64,000 nucleotides of DNA from Streptomyces globosus (GTDB lineage: Bacteria; Actinomycetota; Actinomycetes; Streptomycetales; Streptomycetaceae). Under the pieces are notes generated by a model. That model saw only the letters and a program-made list of their open reading frames with translations. It was not told the origin of the DNA and did no database searches. Numbering within the stretch: position 1 is the stretch's first letter; every line of letters begins with the position of its first letter. This document shows, in pieces, positions 27,559 through 36,529 of this stretch. A program made the position numbers and the translations under genes. The stretch is from contig NZ_CP030862.1 of assembly GCF_003325375.1 (NCBI RefSeq), positions 3,041,501-3,105,500 of the forward strand. The letters run 5' to 3'.

Positions 27559-28896
27559 ATGCGGTGGTGGGGGCGCCCCGAGGGGCTGGTGGCGCAGATA
27601 TGCCGACCGCCCGGCGGGCGGGACGCGCGGATCATGCTGCTTGCGCAGTTGCTCGACCGGGTCGGGACGGGTGTGTGGGCCGCCTCGTCCGTTCTCTACT
27701 TCACCTATGTCATCGGGCTCGGCGCAGGGCAGCTGGGGCTCATGGTCGGGGCAGCAGCCGTGGCCGGCATCGCCGGGTCGCCCCTCGCCGGACACCTCGC
27801 CGACCGGTTCGCCGTCCGCCCCATGCTCATCGCCTGTCACCTGGTACGGCTGGTCGCGCTGTGTGCGCTCCTCTCCACCACCCGGTACGAGGCCCTGCTC
27901 CTGCTTGTCGCACTCACCCACCTCGGCGACCGGGCGGCCAAGACGCTGGAGATGCTCTTCGCCACCCGCGTCGCCGGCGAGCGGCGCGGCACCTACCAGG
28001 CGCTGTCGCGCAGCGCCGCCAACGCCGGGTACGCCGCCGGTGCGGGCATTGCCGCCCTCGGGCTGGCCGTGGGCACCCGCGGTGCGTACGAACTGCTCAT
28101 CCTCGGCAACGCCCTGTCGTTCCTCGTCGCCGCGCTGCTTGTCGGGCGTACGAGCGAACCCCTCGGGCACGGGCGTCTCGTCGCCCCGCCCGGGGAGGAA
28201 GCGCCTCCGGCCGGGGCGGCCGCGGAGCGGGGCGGCGGCAGTCCCTGGCGGGACAGGGGGTACCTCCGGTTCGTGGTGTTGGACATTCCCATGAACCTCG
28301 ACGACTCCCTCCTCAACGTCGGGCTGCCGCTGTGGCTGATCCACCACACCGACGCGCCCCACGCGCTCGTACCAGCCGTCCTCGCGGTCAACACCGTCCT
28401 CACCGTGCTGCTCCAGCTGGCTGTCTCCGCCCGGGTCCACGAGCCGGAGCAGGCCGCGCGGGCCGCCGGCTGGTACGGGCTCGCCGTGCTCGGCGCCTGT
28501 GTGCTGCTCGCTCTCACGCCCGCCCGCGGTGCCTGGGCCGCCTCCGCCGCCCTGCTGGCCGCGGCGGTGCTCGTCACCGCCGCCGAGCTGGTGCGCTCGG
28601 TGTCCTCGTGGGAGCTCGCCGTCTCCCTCGCGCCCCGGGAGGCGCGCGCCTCGTACCTGGGCGTCGCGGGGATCTCCCCGTCCGTCCAGAAGGCCGTCGG
28701 CCCGCTGCTGCTGACCGGCGCGGTCATGGCCGCGGGGCCCGCCGGGTGGCTCGGACTCGGGGCTGCCGTCGCCGGCCTGTCCCTCGTACAGCGGCGTGCG
28801 GCCCTGCGGCGCCTGGCCGCCCTCCGCCACCGATCGGCCGCAGGAGGCAGGGCCGCAGCCTTCCCGGGCGGGAGCGAACCGGTCCGGGCCGGCTGA
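27559..28896 (+). CDS. MFS transporter
   Basis: A 445-residue membrane protein with about 12 hydrophobic segments. The loop after TM2 (GHLADRFAVRP) matches the MFS motif A position, and the charged central linker lies after TM6. Probably an exporter of the drug/multidrug MFS class. ATG 27559 follows GGAGG with 6-base spacing; the longer upstream frame runs through the operator palindromes and is not coding. Likely controlled by a MarR-like factor encoded elsewhere. Confidence 0.75.
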   Translation: MRWWGRPEGLVAQICRPPGGRDARIMLLAQLLDRVGTGVWAASSVLYFTYVIGLGAGQLGLMVGAAAVAGIAGSPLAGHLADRFAVRPMLIACHLVRLVALCALLSTTRYEALLLLVALTHLGDRAAKTLEMLFATRVAGERRGTYQALSRSAANAGYAAGAGIAALGLAVGTRGAYELLILGNALSFLVAALLVGRTSEPLGHGRLVAPPGEEAPPAGAAAERGGGSPWRDRGYLRFVVLDIPMNLDDSLLNVGLPLWLIHHTDAPHALVPAVLAVNTVLTVLLQLAVSARVHEPEQAARAAGWYGLAVLGACVLLALTPARGAWAASAALLAAAVLVTAAELVRSVSSWELAVSLAPREARASYLGVAGISPSVQKAVGPLLLTGAVMAAGPAGWLGLGAAVAGLSLVQRRAALRRLAALRHRSAAGGRAAAFPGGSEPVRAG

Positions 28897-29157
28897 GCTC
28901 CGGCGCGGAGCCCCCGCGGCGGGCCACAATGGCGTCGGGACGCGCAGCCCGGCGCGGCGGCAGCCCGCGCGGGGCGTCCGGGCGGGTCCCCACGGTGAGC
29001 CCATGCCGTCGGCCCGGTGAATTTTCTTCCCCGGGCCGGGTATGCGGGCATCGGCAGCCCCGAGGGCAGGCAGGAGACGGAGCGCGATGGTGCGGCGGTT
29101 CTCGTTCGATGCGACCGCGACGGAGGCGGTATCCGCCGGCGCCGCAGGGGAGGGCCC

Positions 29158-29652
29158 ATGAGCGAGGACGTCCGCAGGCTGTCCCTCGGCGCAGGCACCT
29201 CGGGGATCGTCGCCCGGTGCCGCGACTTCACCCGGCAGGCGCTCTCCGACTGGCACTGGTCGATTCCGCCCGCCGCCCCCGTGACGGCTCCTGGCGCCGC
29301 AGGGCGCCATCTGAACGGCGTACGCCCCCCGTCGGCGCCGGACGTCTGGGCGGCGGCCGTCGAAGACGTCCTGCTGATGGTGTCCGAGCTGGTCGGGAAC
29401 GCCTGTCTGCACGCGGGCGGCCCCGACGACTTCGTCCTGCGGCATTCGGACGGCCTCCTGCGTGTGGAGGTCGGCGACGGGAGCCCCGAGCGCCCCCGCC
29501 GCCGGACGAATACCGATCCCGCCCTCCCGGGCGGCCACGGCCTGCTGGTCGTCGACCGCCTGGCGCGCAGCTGGGGCTGGGAGGCCTACCCCGACGGGCG
29601 GGTCGGAAAGACCGTGTGGGCCGAGGTGGCGGCCCCCGCGCCCCCGCCGTGA
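29158..29652 (+). CDS. RsbW/anti-sigma-type HATPase protein
   Basis: A 164-residue GHKL ATP-binding protein of the anti-sigma kinase kind. N-box LVGNACLHAGG, G1-type VEVGDGS, G2-type GHGLLVVDRL. ATG with GGGGAGGG upstream. A GGGTAT hexamer (29038-29043), as in SigB-type -10 elements, lies about 115 bp upstream. It converges on the SigB-type sigma gene, suggesting a partner-switching pair, although it could act on another sigma factor. Confidence 0.75.
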   Translation: MSEDVRRLSLGAGTSGIVARCRDFTRQALSDWHWSIPPAAPVTAPGAAGRHLNGVRPPSAPDVWAAAVEDVLLMVSELVGNACLHAGGPDDFVLRHSDGLLRVEVGDGSPERPRRRTNTDPALPGGHGLLVVDRLARSWGWEAYPDGRVGKTVWAEVAAPAPPP

Positions 29653-29659
29653 GGAGGAG

Positions 29660-29700
29660 CCGCGCTGCGGCGGGGCCGCCCGGCGGCCCGCCGCAGCGGC
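29660..29700. terminator. bidirectional hairpin terminator
   Basis: CTGCGGCGGG pairs with CCCGCCGCAG around an inner GCCGC/GCGGC stem, with one bulge. It lies in the 50-bp gap between the convergent HATPase and sigma-factor genes. Confidence 0.7.
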
Positions 29701-29702
29701 GG

Positions 29703-30530
29703 TCACGCGTCGTCTTCCAGGAGCCCGGCCCGCAGCTTGGCCAGGGTGCGGCTCAGCAGCCGAGACACATGCATCTGCGAGAGGCCCAGCCGCTCGCCGA
29801 TCTCCGACTGCGTCAGCTCGTCCCCGAAGCGCAGCGAGAGCAGCGTCCGCTCGCGCGGCGGCAGCGTCTCCAGGATCGGCTTGAGCGACTCCAGGCACTC
29901 GATCCGGTCGTACGCGCCCTCGTCCGCGCCGATCACGGCCCGATGGCCGACGTGGGCGCGGCGCTCGCCCTCGTCGCGCTCCGGCACGTCGAGGGAGCGC
30001 GCCGAGTAGGCGTGCGACGCTTTCAGGCCCTCCGCGAACTCCTCCTCCGAGACGTGCAGGTGCTCGGCGATCTCCGCGTCCGTGGGCTCGCGTCCCAGTT
30101 CCTGCTCCAGCGCGTCGTGCGCCTTCGCGGTGTCGATCCGCAGCTCCTGGAGCCGGCGGGGCACCCGGACGGCCCAGCTCGTGTCGCGGAAGAACCGCTT
30201 CATCTCGCCGGTGATCGTGGGCAGGGCGAACGTCGTGAACTCCACCCCGCGTTCCGGGTCGAACCGGTTGATCGCCTTGATCAGGCCGATCGTGCCGACC
30301 TGGACGATGTCCTCCATCGGCTCGCTGCGCCCGCGGAAGCGGCGGGCGGCGTACTTGACCAGGCTCAGATTGAGCTCCACGAGCGTGTTGCGCACGTACG
30401 AGTACGCGGCACCGCCCTCGTCGAGCGCCCGCAGCCTGCGGAACAGGGTCTCCGACAGGGTACGGGCCTCGCCGGTGCTGACGCCCAGCGTGTCCTGCGG
30501 GATGCCTTCGGTGACCTCGGTGCTGTGCAT
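29703..30530 (-). CDS. SigB/SigF-family RNA polymerase sigma factor
   Basis: A 275-residue group 3 sigma factor. Region 2 DIVQVGTIGLIKAINRFDP and FTTFALPTITGE, region 3 helix LGREPTDAEIAEHL, region 4 HTH LTQSEIGERLGLSQMHVSRLL. Length and motifs fit the streptomycete SigB/F/G/I group (stress and development). ATG 30530 has a GGAGGAG RBS. The frame is open upstream into a truncated permease gene, but RBS and family length place the start here. Activity is presumably held by an RsbW-like kinase such as the one at 29158. Confidence 0.9.
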   Translation of the reverse strand: MHSTEVTEGIPQDTLGVSTGEARTLSETLFRRLRALDEGGAAYSYVRNTLVELNLSLVKYAARRFRGRSEPMEDIVQVGTIGLIKAINRFDPERGVEFTTFALPTITGEMKRFFRDTSWAVRVPRRLQELRIDTAKAHDALEQELGREPTDAEIAEHLHVSEEEFAEGLKASHAYSARSLDVPERDEGERRAHVGHRAVIGADEGAYDRIECLESLKPILETLPPRERTLLSLRFGDELTQSEIGERLGLSQMHVSRLLSRTLAKLRAGLLEDDA

Positions 30531-30597
30531 GCTCGCTCCTCCGACGGGCGGTCGCGCCGCAACGGGCGATGCGGGTCGGCCGTCTCGTGAGCTGTCC

Positions 30598-30613
30598 CGG
30601 GGTATATACCCCG
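30598..30613. promoter_or_regulatory. CGGGGTATATACCCCG palindrome, possible SigB-type -10
   Basis: A perfect 16-bp palindrome 68 bp upstream of the sigma-factor ATG. It presents GGGTAT on both strands, the -10 hexamer of SigB-type streptomycete promoters. The -35 match is weak. Suggests autoregulation or a regulator site. Confidence 0.45.
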
Positions 30614-30680
30614 AGCGCGCCGACCCGAAGCGGAACGAACCTCCGCAAACCACCCACCGGTCAGCATGCCGTGGGAGGAG

Positions 30681-31322
30681 TACGATCCCGTGCGTGTACC
30701 CGGTGAACGTGTGCCACGCCGCCCGGCCCGCGACCGCCACCCGCTCGGCGGCGCGCGGCGGGAGCTGCGCACACAGCCACTGCCACTGGCGGTCGCCGGA
30801 AGCGATGAAGAAGATCGCGCAGAACAGCCCGAGCGCCGCCACCGCCGGCACCTGCACCAGCCGCCCGGCGCCGCTCAGCGCCGTGCTGAGCAGCGCCTCG
30901 CGGTGGTCGGAGAGGTACGCGCCCATCCGGTCGCGCACACCGGACAGCGCCTCGGGGTCCAGGTCCAGCGGAGGCCGCTGCAGCAGCGGCAGCAGCCGGT
31001 CCACGCCCTCGCGGAACTCGGCGACCAGGGAGGGCCACCCCGCGGCCACGGTCTCGCCCGCGAACGCGAGCACACCCAGCAGGACCACGGCACTCCCGAC
31101 GAGCGCGCAGGTCACGGCCGCGGGGCGCGGCATCCACCGGTTCAGCCGGTCGGCGGCGGGCCGCAGCAGGGCGGTCCCGACCAGCCCGAGGAACACGGCC
31201 ACGGCCACCTCATGGAACCGGCCCAGCACCGTGAACGCGGCATAGACCGCCGCGCCCGCCACCAGGAGCCGCCAGGCGTACTCCGACGCGGCGCGCAGCG
31301 CGGGCGACACGCGCGGCGGCAC
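30681..31322 (-). pseudogene. 3'-truncated AI-2E/TqsA-type permease
   Basis: The N-terminal 214 codons of an AI-2E (UPF0118/DUF20) transporter: two N-terminal hydrophobic segments (VAVAVFLGLVGTALLRP, AVTCALVGSAVVLLG) and the helical soluble part, ending in AWHTFTGYTHGIV. That is the point where the family's second membrane half should begin, but that half is missing and the sequence passes into the sigma-factor leader. The frame stays open to the sigma-factor stop, so a chimeric read-through protein is formally possible. A deletion that removed the 3' half is the simplest reading. Start GTG 31322 (GGAAAGGA upstream) or GTG 31310. Confidence 0.65.
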
Positions 31323-31642
31323 ATCCTTTCCGCCGGTCCGCCGTGCGTCCGGCCGGCGCGCACCCGCCCGGACGCGCGCCCGCGTCCCGGATCGCCTCAC
31401 CACCTGTGCGCACCCCCTCTGCCCGCGGCTGCCGGGCCGCCTGCCCTGCGAGGTCCCACGCGGCACGGCGCGCCGCACGCGCCCGCGGCCGGATTCGCCC
31501 GAACGAAGCCCCGACGTACCGGAACGCTGAATTCCGTATGCGGCCGTTCCTGCCATGCTTGAGACAGGTGCGCCAGGGCAGACGCACGGCGCCCGCCGAG
31601 GAGGCACCGGCCTCCCGGGCACGGACCGAAGGAGTGAGCCTG
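31323..31642. other. 320-bp divergent spacer
   Basis: No gene seen. It lies between the truncated permease and the DJ-1 gene. It holds a CGGAA/TTCCG inverted repeat (31520-31536, 7-base centre) about 107 bp before the DJ-1 start, possibly part of that promoter. Confidence 0.4.
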
Positions 31643-32230
31643 GTGCGCATCGCGTTTCTGACCGCGCCCGAAGGGGTCGAGGAGATCGAACTCACCCAGC
31701 CCTGGAAGGCGGTGCTCGAGGCCGGGTGGATCCCGCGGCTGGTCTCGACCGAGCCGGGGGACGTGCGCGCGTACCGGCACCTCGACAAGGCAGGCCGCCA
31801 CACCGTCGACGACGTCGTCGGCGAGGCCGGAGGCGACGGCGGCGACGGCGGCAGCCCGGCCGACCTCGCCGCCGGCTTCGACGCCCTCGTCCTGCCCGGC
31901 GGCGTCGCCAACCCGGACGCCCTCCGCCTGCACGGGGGAGCGGTCGAGTTCGTCCGCCACTTCGTCGACGCCGGCAAGCCCGTCGCCGCGATCTGCCACG
32001 CCCCCTGGACGCTCGTGGAAGCGGGCGCCGTGAGCGGCCGCATCCTGACCTCCTGGCCGAGCCTGGCCACCGACATCCGCAATGCGGGCGGCGCCTGGGT
32101 GGACGAGGAGGTCCACGTCTGCCGGGCGGCCCCCTCCACCCTGGTCACCAGCCGCAAGCCGGGCGACCTGGACGCCTTCTGTGCCGCGCTCGTCGAGGAG
32201 TTCGGGGGACATGACAACCGTCGGGGTTGA
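31643..32230 (+). CDS. DJ-1/PfpI family protein
   Basis: A 195-residue class I glutamine amidotransferase-like protein of the DJ-1/PfpI group. The nucleophile elbow is AICHAPW with the reactive Cys and following His; the early Glu lies in LVSTEPGDV. Members act as deglycases, stress proteins or proteases. GTG 31643 has AAGGAG eight bases upstream; GTG 31634 is too close to it. A Gly/Asp-rich insert ([10 protein letters not shown]) is unusual. Its 3' end overlaps the next gene by 20 bp, suggesting coupling to the carboxylate-amine ligase. Confidence 0.8.
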   Translation: MRIAFLTAPEGVEEIELTQPWKAVLEAGWIPRLVSTEPGDVRAYRHLDKAGRHTVDDVVGEAGGDGGDGGSPADLAAGFDALVLPGGVANPDALRLHGGAVEFVRHFVDAGKPVAAICHAPWTLVEAGAVSGRILTSWPSLATDIRNAGGAWVDEEVHVCRAAPSTLVTSRKPGDLDAFCAALVEEFGGHDNRRG

Positions 32231-33305
32231 GGAAGAGTACGTCCTGCTCGATCCGCTCACGCGCCTTCCCGTGGCGCGCGCCGAGGACGTCCGCGTCGGA
32301 GCGGGCCTCGCGCTGATGGTCGACGAGGGCGAGGTGCAGCACGAGCTGCTCCAGGCACAGGTCGAGGTCGCCACCCCCGTGTGCAGCGACCTGGAAGAGG
32401 TCGGCGGCCACCTGCTGCGGCTGCGGCACGCAGTGGGTTCGGCAGCCGAGGAGCTCGGCTGCCGGCTCGCCACCTCCGCCACCGTGCCGCTGCGCGACGG
32501 CGTGCCGCCCGCGATCACCCAGGAGACGCGCTACCTCAAGATGCGCGAGGAGGCCCGCCGCCTGGTCGACGAACAGCTGATCAACGGCATGCACGTCCAC
32601 GTCGGCGTCCCCGACCGCGAGACCGGGCTCGCCGTCATCAACCGGCTCCGGGGCTGGCTGCCCACACTGCTGGCCATGTCCGCGAACTCCCCCATGTGGG
32701 ACGGCCGCGACACCGGCTTCGCCAGCTGGCGCACCCTCGTCTTCGGCCGCTGGCCGGTGGCGGGACCGCCGCCCTACTTCCCCACCCTCGCCGACTACGA
32801 GCAGCGCGTCGACGCGCTGCAGGAGGCCGGCCTCATCGCCGACCGGGGACAGCTGTACTGGCACGCCCGGCTGTCCGAGCGCTACCCCACCGTGGAGGTG
32901 AGGTGCCTGGACGTGCAGCTCGACGCGGTCGACGCGGTGCTCCTCGCCGGCATCGTCCGGGCGCTGGTCACCACCGCCATCGCGGAGGAGAAGGCCGGCG
33001 CGCCGCAGCCCCGGTGCGCCCAGGAGCTGCTCCAGGCCTCCATGTGGCACGCGGCCCGGCACGGCCTCGGCGGTGCCCTCATGGACCCGGACGGGCGGCG
33101 GCACAGCGCGGGCGACGTCCTGTGCATGCTGCTGCAGCACATCACCCCGGCCCTGGAGGACGCCGGCGACCTGCGCGAGGTCAGCGGCCTGCTGCACCGG
33201 CTGCTCCAGCAGGGCACCCCGGCGGACCGCCAGCGCCGGGCCCTCACCGAAGGCGGTATGCCGGCGCTGCTGGACCTCATCACCGCCCACGGCCCCGCCG
33301 CCTGA
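32211..33305 (+). CDS. YbdK-type carboxylate-amine ligase (GCS2 family)
   Basis: A 364-residue ATP-grasp-related glutamate-cysteine ligase 2 family protein. Typical features: N-terminal [12 protein letters not shown], central [29 protein letters not shown] and EVRCLDVQ. These enzymes join Glu to an amine such as Cys; actinobacterial members include EgtA-like enzymes, but the ergothioneine genes are not here. ATG 32211 with a GAGGAG RBS inside the preceding gene. Precise substrate unknown. Confidence 0.85.
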   Translation: MTTVGVEEEYVLLDPLTRLPVARAEDVRVGAGLALMVDEGEVQHELLQAQVEVATPVCSDLEEVGGHLLRLRHAVGSAAEELGCRLATSATVPLRDGVPPAITQETRYLKMREEARRLVDEQLINGMHVHVGVPDRETGLAVINRLRGWLPTLLAMSANSPMWDGRDTGFASWRTLVFGRWPVAGPPPYFPTLADYEQRVDALQEAGLIADRGQLYWHARLSERYPTVEVRCLDVQLDAVDAVLLAGIVRALVTTAIAEEKAGAPQPRCAQELLQASMWHAARHGLGGALMDPDGRRHSAGDVLCMLLQHITPALEDAGDLREVSGLLHRLLQQGTPADRQRRALTEGGMPALLDLITAHGPAA

Positions 33306-33321
33306 GCGGCCGCCGGGGGCC

Positions 33322-33352
33322 CGGACGGCCGTACGGCCCGTACGGCCGTCCG
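33322..33352 (+). terminator. perfect hairpin terminator
   Basis: A 14-bp perfect stem (CGGACGGCCGTACG and complement) with a GCC loop, 16 bp after the ligase gene. Confidence 0.8.
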
Positions 33353-33421
33353 AGCCGGGCCCGAGGTGCGGGCCACCGGCCCCGAAGCGAGGATGGGCGG
33401 GACAAGGACGGAGCGTGAACC

Positions 33422-34216
33422 GTGGAGATTTCTACGAGGGAGGTCTTCGGCGCCCCGTGCTGGGTGAGCCTCATGGCCCGCGACCTCCAGCAGGCGCAGG
33501 AGTTCTACGGCAGAGTGCTCGGCTGGAAGTTCCGGGCCGCCCGCCTGGGCGACGCGTTCGCCGTCGCCGAGGCGGACGGGGTGCCGGTCGCCGGGATCGG
33601 GGCGATGGGCGGCGACGTCGTCGTCGCCCCGGCCTGGACGCCCTACTTCGCCGTCGAGGACGCCGACGTGGCCACGGACCGTATCCGCGAGCGCAGCGGC
33701 ACCATCGCGGTCGGACCCGTGTCCTTCGCCAACGGCGGCCGCGGCGCGCTCGCCGCCGACCGGGAGGGCGCCGTCTTCGGCATCTGGCAGGGCGGGGTCC
33801 GCGCCGACTGGCGCGTGGGCCGCGGACCCGCCCCCGCCTGGCTGGAGCTGCGCACCCGGGACGCCTTCGAGGCGGCCATGTTCTACGGCGAGGTCCTGGA
33901 ATGGGCGACGGGCCGCCCCGGCTGCTGCGAGGTCGCCTACGAGGACGACCAGGTCGTCCTGCGCCAGACGGGCGAACCCGTCGCCCGCCTGAACGGCGGC
34001 ATCACCGACGCGACCGCGCACATCCCGGAGTCCCGGCCCCGCTGGCACGTCTACTTCCGCGTCCGCGACCTGGACGAGGCCATCGACTCCGTCGGCGCCG
34101 CCGGCGGCACCACCCTGTCCACGATCGTCTCCGGCCCCGACGCGCGGTGGGTCACCGTCCGCGACCCGGAAGGGGCGATGCTGACCCTCACCGCCGCGCG
34201 GGCCCCGGAGGGCTGA
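33422..34216 (+). CDS. double VOC (glyoxalase-like) protein
   Basis: A 264-residue protein made of two tandem vicinal-oxygen-chelate halves (WVSLMARDLQQAQEFYGRVLGW at the start; LELRTRDAFEAAMFYGEVLEW at about 140), the second ending in TVRDPEGAMLTL. VOC pairs include dioxygenases, glyoxalases and antibiotic-binding proteins. GTG 33422 with a GGAG RBS. No neighbour gives the substrate. Confidence 0.8.
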   Translation: MEISTREVFGAPCWVSLMARDLQQAQEFYGRVLGWKFRAARLGDAFAVAEADGVPVAGIGAMGGDVVVAPAWTPYFAVEDADVATDRIRERSGTIAVGPVSFANGGRGALAADREGAVFGIWQGGVRADWRVGRGPAPAWLELRTRDAFEAAMFYGEVLEWATGRPGCCEVAYEDDQVVLRQTGEPVARLNGGITDATAHIPESRPRWHVYFRVRDLDEAIDSVGAAGGTTLSTIVSGPDARWVTVRDPEGAMLTLTAARAPEG

Positions 34217-34292
34217 CATCCGCGCCGCGGGCGGGCGCTCCCGCCGGGGGCGGCCGTGGCCGGCCGACCTGCCCCCGGCCGCCGGCGCGGCC

Positions 34293-35237
34293 GTGCTCGC
34301 CCCGGCCGTCATCTCCGCCGGACTGGAGCTCCTCGGCCACGAGGAGCTCTCCCTCGCCTTCCTGGCCGTCGCCTGCGCCCTGTACCTGGTCCTCGCGTAC
34401 GACTTCGCCGTCCGGCTCGTCCGCGACCGCGGCCGGTTCCGCGCCGAGGCCTACACCCCCGCCGCGCTGACGGCCGTGGCCGCCACCACCGTGCTCGGCT
34501 GCCGGCTCTCCCTCATGGGGCGGCAGGCCGCCGCGGCCGCACTCCTCGCACTGGCGGCGCTGCTGTGGCCCGGCCTGCTCATCGCCGTCGAACGGCACCT
34601 GAAGCGCCGCATGCCGGGCGGCGCCTTCCTCGTCTGCGTCGCCACGCAGGGCCTGGCCGTGCTCTCCGCGATGCTCGCGGACGCCTGGCGCCTCGACTGG
34701 CTCGCGCGGGCCGCACTGGCCGCCTTCTGCCTCGGACTGCTCCTCTACGCGCAGGCCCTCGCCCGGTTCGACCTGCGCGAGGTGCTCAAGGGAGCCGGGG
34801 ACCACTGGGTCGCCGGCGGCGCGCTCGCCATCTCCGCCCTCGCGGGCTCGCGGCTGACCGCGTCCCCCGTGTGGACCGGCGCCCCCCACGCCGCCCTGCG
34901 CTGGACCACGCTCGTCCTCCTCGCGCTGTCGCTCGCCTGGTACGCGCTCCTCCTCGGCGCCGAGCTGCGCGCGTGGCGGCCGCGGTACGACATCCGGCGC
35001 TGGGCCACCGTGTTCCCGCTCGGCATGACCGCCGCCGCATGCATCTCGGCGGCCGGCGCGACCGGAGTGGCCGGACTGCGGGAACTCGGCGCGGTGCTGC
35101 TGTGGATCGCCGTCGCGGCGTGGCTGCTGACCTGCGCCGCCCTTGCCGCCGCCGGCCTCCGCCGCCGGCCGGGCGGCCCTGCCGCGGGACGCCCCCTCTC
35201 CGGACGGCCGGGATCCGGCCGGCCGACCCGGCACTGA
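34293..35237 (+). CDS. TehA/SLAC1-like (TDT) membrane protein
   Basis: A 314-residue integral membrane protein with about ten hydrophobic segments, in line with the tellurite-resistance/dicarboxylate (TDT, SLAC1) family. The first helix starts right at the GTG (APAVISAGLELLGHEELS). An in-frame stop at 34182 and absence of other start codons leave GTG 34293 as the only usual start; it has no good RBS and the coding-like sequence begins slightly upstream (LPPAAGAAV). The N-terminus may therefore be truncated or use a rare start. Likely an anion or organic-acid channel/exporter. Confidence 0.6.
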   Translation: MLAPAVISAGLELLGHEELSLAFLAVACALYLVLAYDFAVRLVRDRGRFRAEAYTPAALTAVAATTVLGCRLSLMGRQAAAAALLALAALLWPGLLIAVERHLKRRMPGGAFLVCVATQGLAVLSAMLADAWRLDWLARAALAAFCLGLLLYAQALARFDLREVLKGAGDHWVAGGALAISALAGSRLTASPVWTGAPHAALRWTTLVLLALSLAWYALLLGAELRAWRPRYDIRRWATVFPLGMTAAACISAAGATGVAGLRELGAVLLWIAVAAWLLTCAALAAAGLRRRPGGPAAGRPLSGRPGSGRPTRH

Positions 35238-35252
35238 CCCAGCCCGCCGGCC

Positions 35253-35918
35253 TTACGGGCGGGCGCGTCCCGCCCCCGCCTGCCGGGCCGCGGGGAAGCC
35301 CGCCGCCGCGACGCACACCAGAACGGCGACCGCCGCGGCCAGCGCCGGCCCCGGCCCCCAGCGCAGCGTCGCCGCCGCCCCGGCCAGTGCCCCGCCGAAC
35401 AGCACCGCAACCGACCCCAGCCGCCGCAGCGACCCGCGTCCCCACGGGTCGGCAGCCAGCCCGGCCAGGGCCCTGGTGACGACCGTGGTCGGCAGGTCGG
35501 GCACGGCCGCCCGGTGCACCACGGCGTTCTGCACGCCCATCGCCAGCCCCAGCAGCACCACGGGCACCGCCTGCGGGCCGCCCGCCGCCCACACCGCCAG
35601 GGCGGCGGCCGCCAGCAGCGCCTGCACCGACACCAGCGGCCCGAAGACCCGCCGGGCGGGCCGGCCCCGGCGGAGCGCCCCGCCGGCCACGGCCCCGCCC
35701 GCGAACCCGCCGAGCGCCAGCAGCGACGCCCCCGCCGACAACCCGTCCGCGCCGGCCAGGGCGAAGGCCAGAAAGGCCGTGTTGCCGGTCATGTTGGCGA
35801 CGAACACGTGCTCCAGGCCCAGGAAGACCGCCGCGTCGACCAGCCCGCTCACGAACGTCAGCCCGAGCAGCAGCAGCGGCGGAACCGCGGCCGCCGTCGG
35901 CCGGCCGTCCCCGTCCAT
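35253..35918 (-). CDS. DUF1275 (YoaK-type) membrane protein
   Basis: A 221-residue membrane protein with about six hydrophobic segments. DUF1275 signatures are visible: SGLVDAAVFLGLEHVFVANMTGN near the N-terminus, GVQNAVVHRAAVPDLPTTVVT in the middle. RBS AAGGGGTGG. Function of the family is unclear. It converges with the TehA-like gene (15-bp gap). Confidence 0.8.
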   Translation of the reverse strand: MDGDGRPTAAAVPPLLLLGLTFVSGLVDAAVFLGLEHVFVANMTGNTAFLAFALAGADGLSAGASLLALGGFAGGAVAGGALRRGRPARRVFGPLVSVQALLAAAALAVWAAGGPQAVPVVLLGLAMGVQNAVVHRAAVPDLPTTVVTRALAGLAADPWGRGSLRRLGSVAVLFGGALAGAAATLRWGPGPALAAAVAVLVCVAAAGFPAARQAGAGRARP

Positions 35919-35985
35919 GCACCACCCCTTCCCGCCCGCGCGGTGCGCACGACGGATTGTCGGTGCCCGTCAGTAGGGTCCCTGC

Positions 35986-36420
35986 ATGACCTACACGTTC
36001 CAGGTGACCATCGACAGCAACGACCCGCACGTGCTCGCCGACTGGTGGGCCGACGCCCTCGGCTGGGAGGTCGAGCCGACCGACGAGGCGTTCATCCGCC
36101 GCATGGTGGAGACCGGTCAGGCGGGCGAGGACGACACGACCACGCACCGCGGCGCCCTGGTCTGGAAGGCCGGCGCCGCGATCCGCCACCCGGAGGGCGC
36201 GGACCGGGCGCCCCGCGTGCTGTTCCAACTCGTCCCGGAGCCCAAGACCGTGAAGAACCGCGTGCACCTCGACATCCGCACCGGCTCCGACGACCCCCGG
36301 ACCGTCGTCGAACGGCTCATCGCCAAGGGGGCCGTGCGCCTGCACGAGGGCCGCCAGGGCCCCTTCACCTGGACCACGCTCGCCGACCCCCAGGGCAACG
36401 AACTCTGCGTCACCGAATAG
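35986..36420 (+). CDS. VOC-family (glyoxalase-like) protein
   Basis: A 144-residue single-domain VOC-like protein. FQVTIDSNDPHVLADWWADALGW at the start, KNRVHLDI in the centre (metal-ligand strand) and LADPQGNELCV at the end. Common in actinobacteria; substrate unknown. Followed by a perfect terminator. Confidence 0.8.
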   Translation: MTYTFQVTIDSNDPHVLADWWADALGWEVEPTDEAFIRRMVETGQAGEDDTTTHRGALVWKAGAAIRHPEGADRAPRVLFQLVPEPKTVKNRVHLDIRTGSDDPRTVVERLIAKGAVRLHEGRQGPFTWTTLADPQGNELCVTE

Positions 36421-36429
36421 CGTGCACGG

Positions 36430-36452
36430 GGTCGCCGCCGCTGGCGGCGACC
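36430..36452 (+). terminator. perfect hairpin terminator
   Basis: GGTCGCCGCC and its complement GGCGGCGACC around a GCT loop, nine bases after the VOC stop. It isolates the RNA-repair operon from upstream transcription. Confidence 0.75.
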
Positions 36453-36529
36453 TCTCCACCAGCACAAATTCGGTACCGGGCGGTCCCTCCCGCACCCGAG
36501 AATGAGGCATCTCGAAACGGGAGGAACCC

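Noticed and set aside
29703..31622. A genuine permease-sigma fusion protein
   Set aside because: The sigma factor has its own ATG and GGAGGAG RBS at the usual family length; the open frame is more likely the accident of a deletion.
33322..33352. A regulatory palindrome
   Set aside because: Position right after a stop codon and a 14-bp stem with 3-base loop fit a terminator better.
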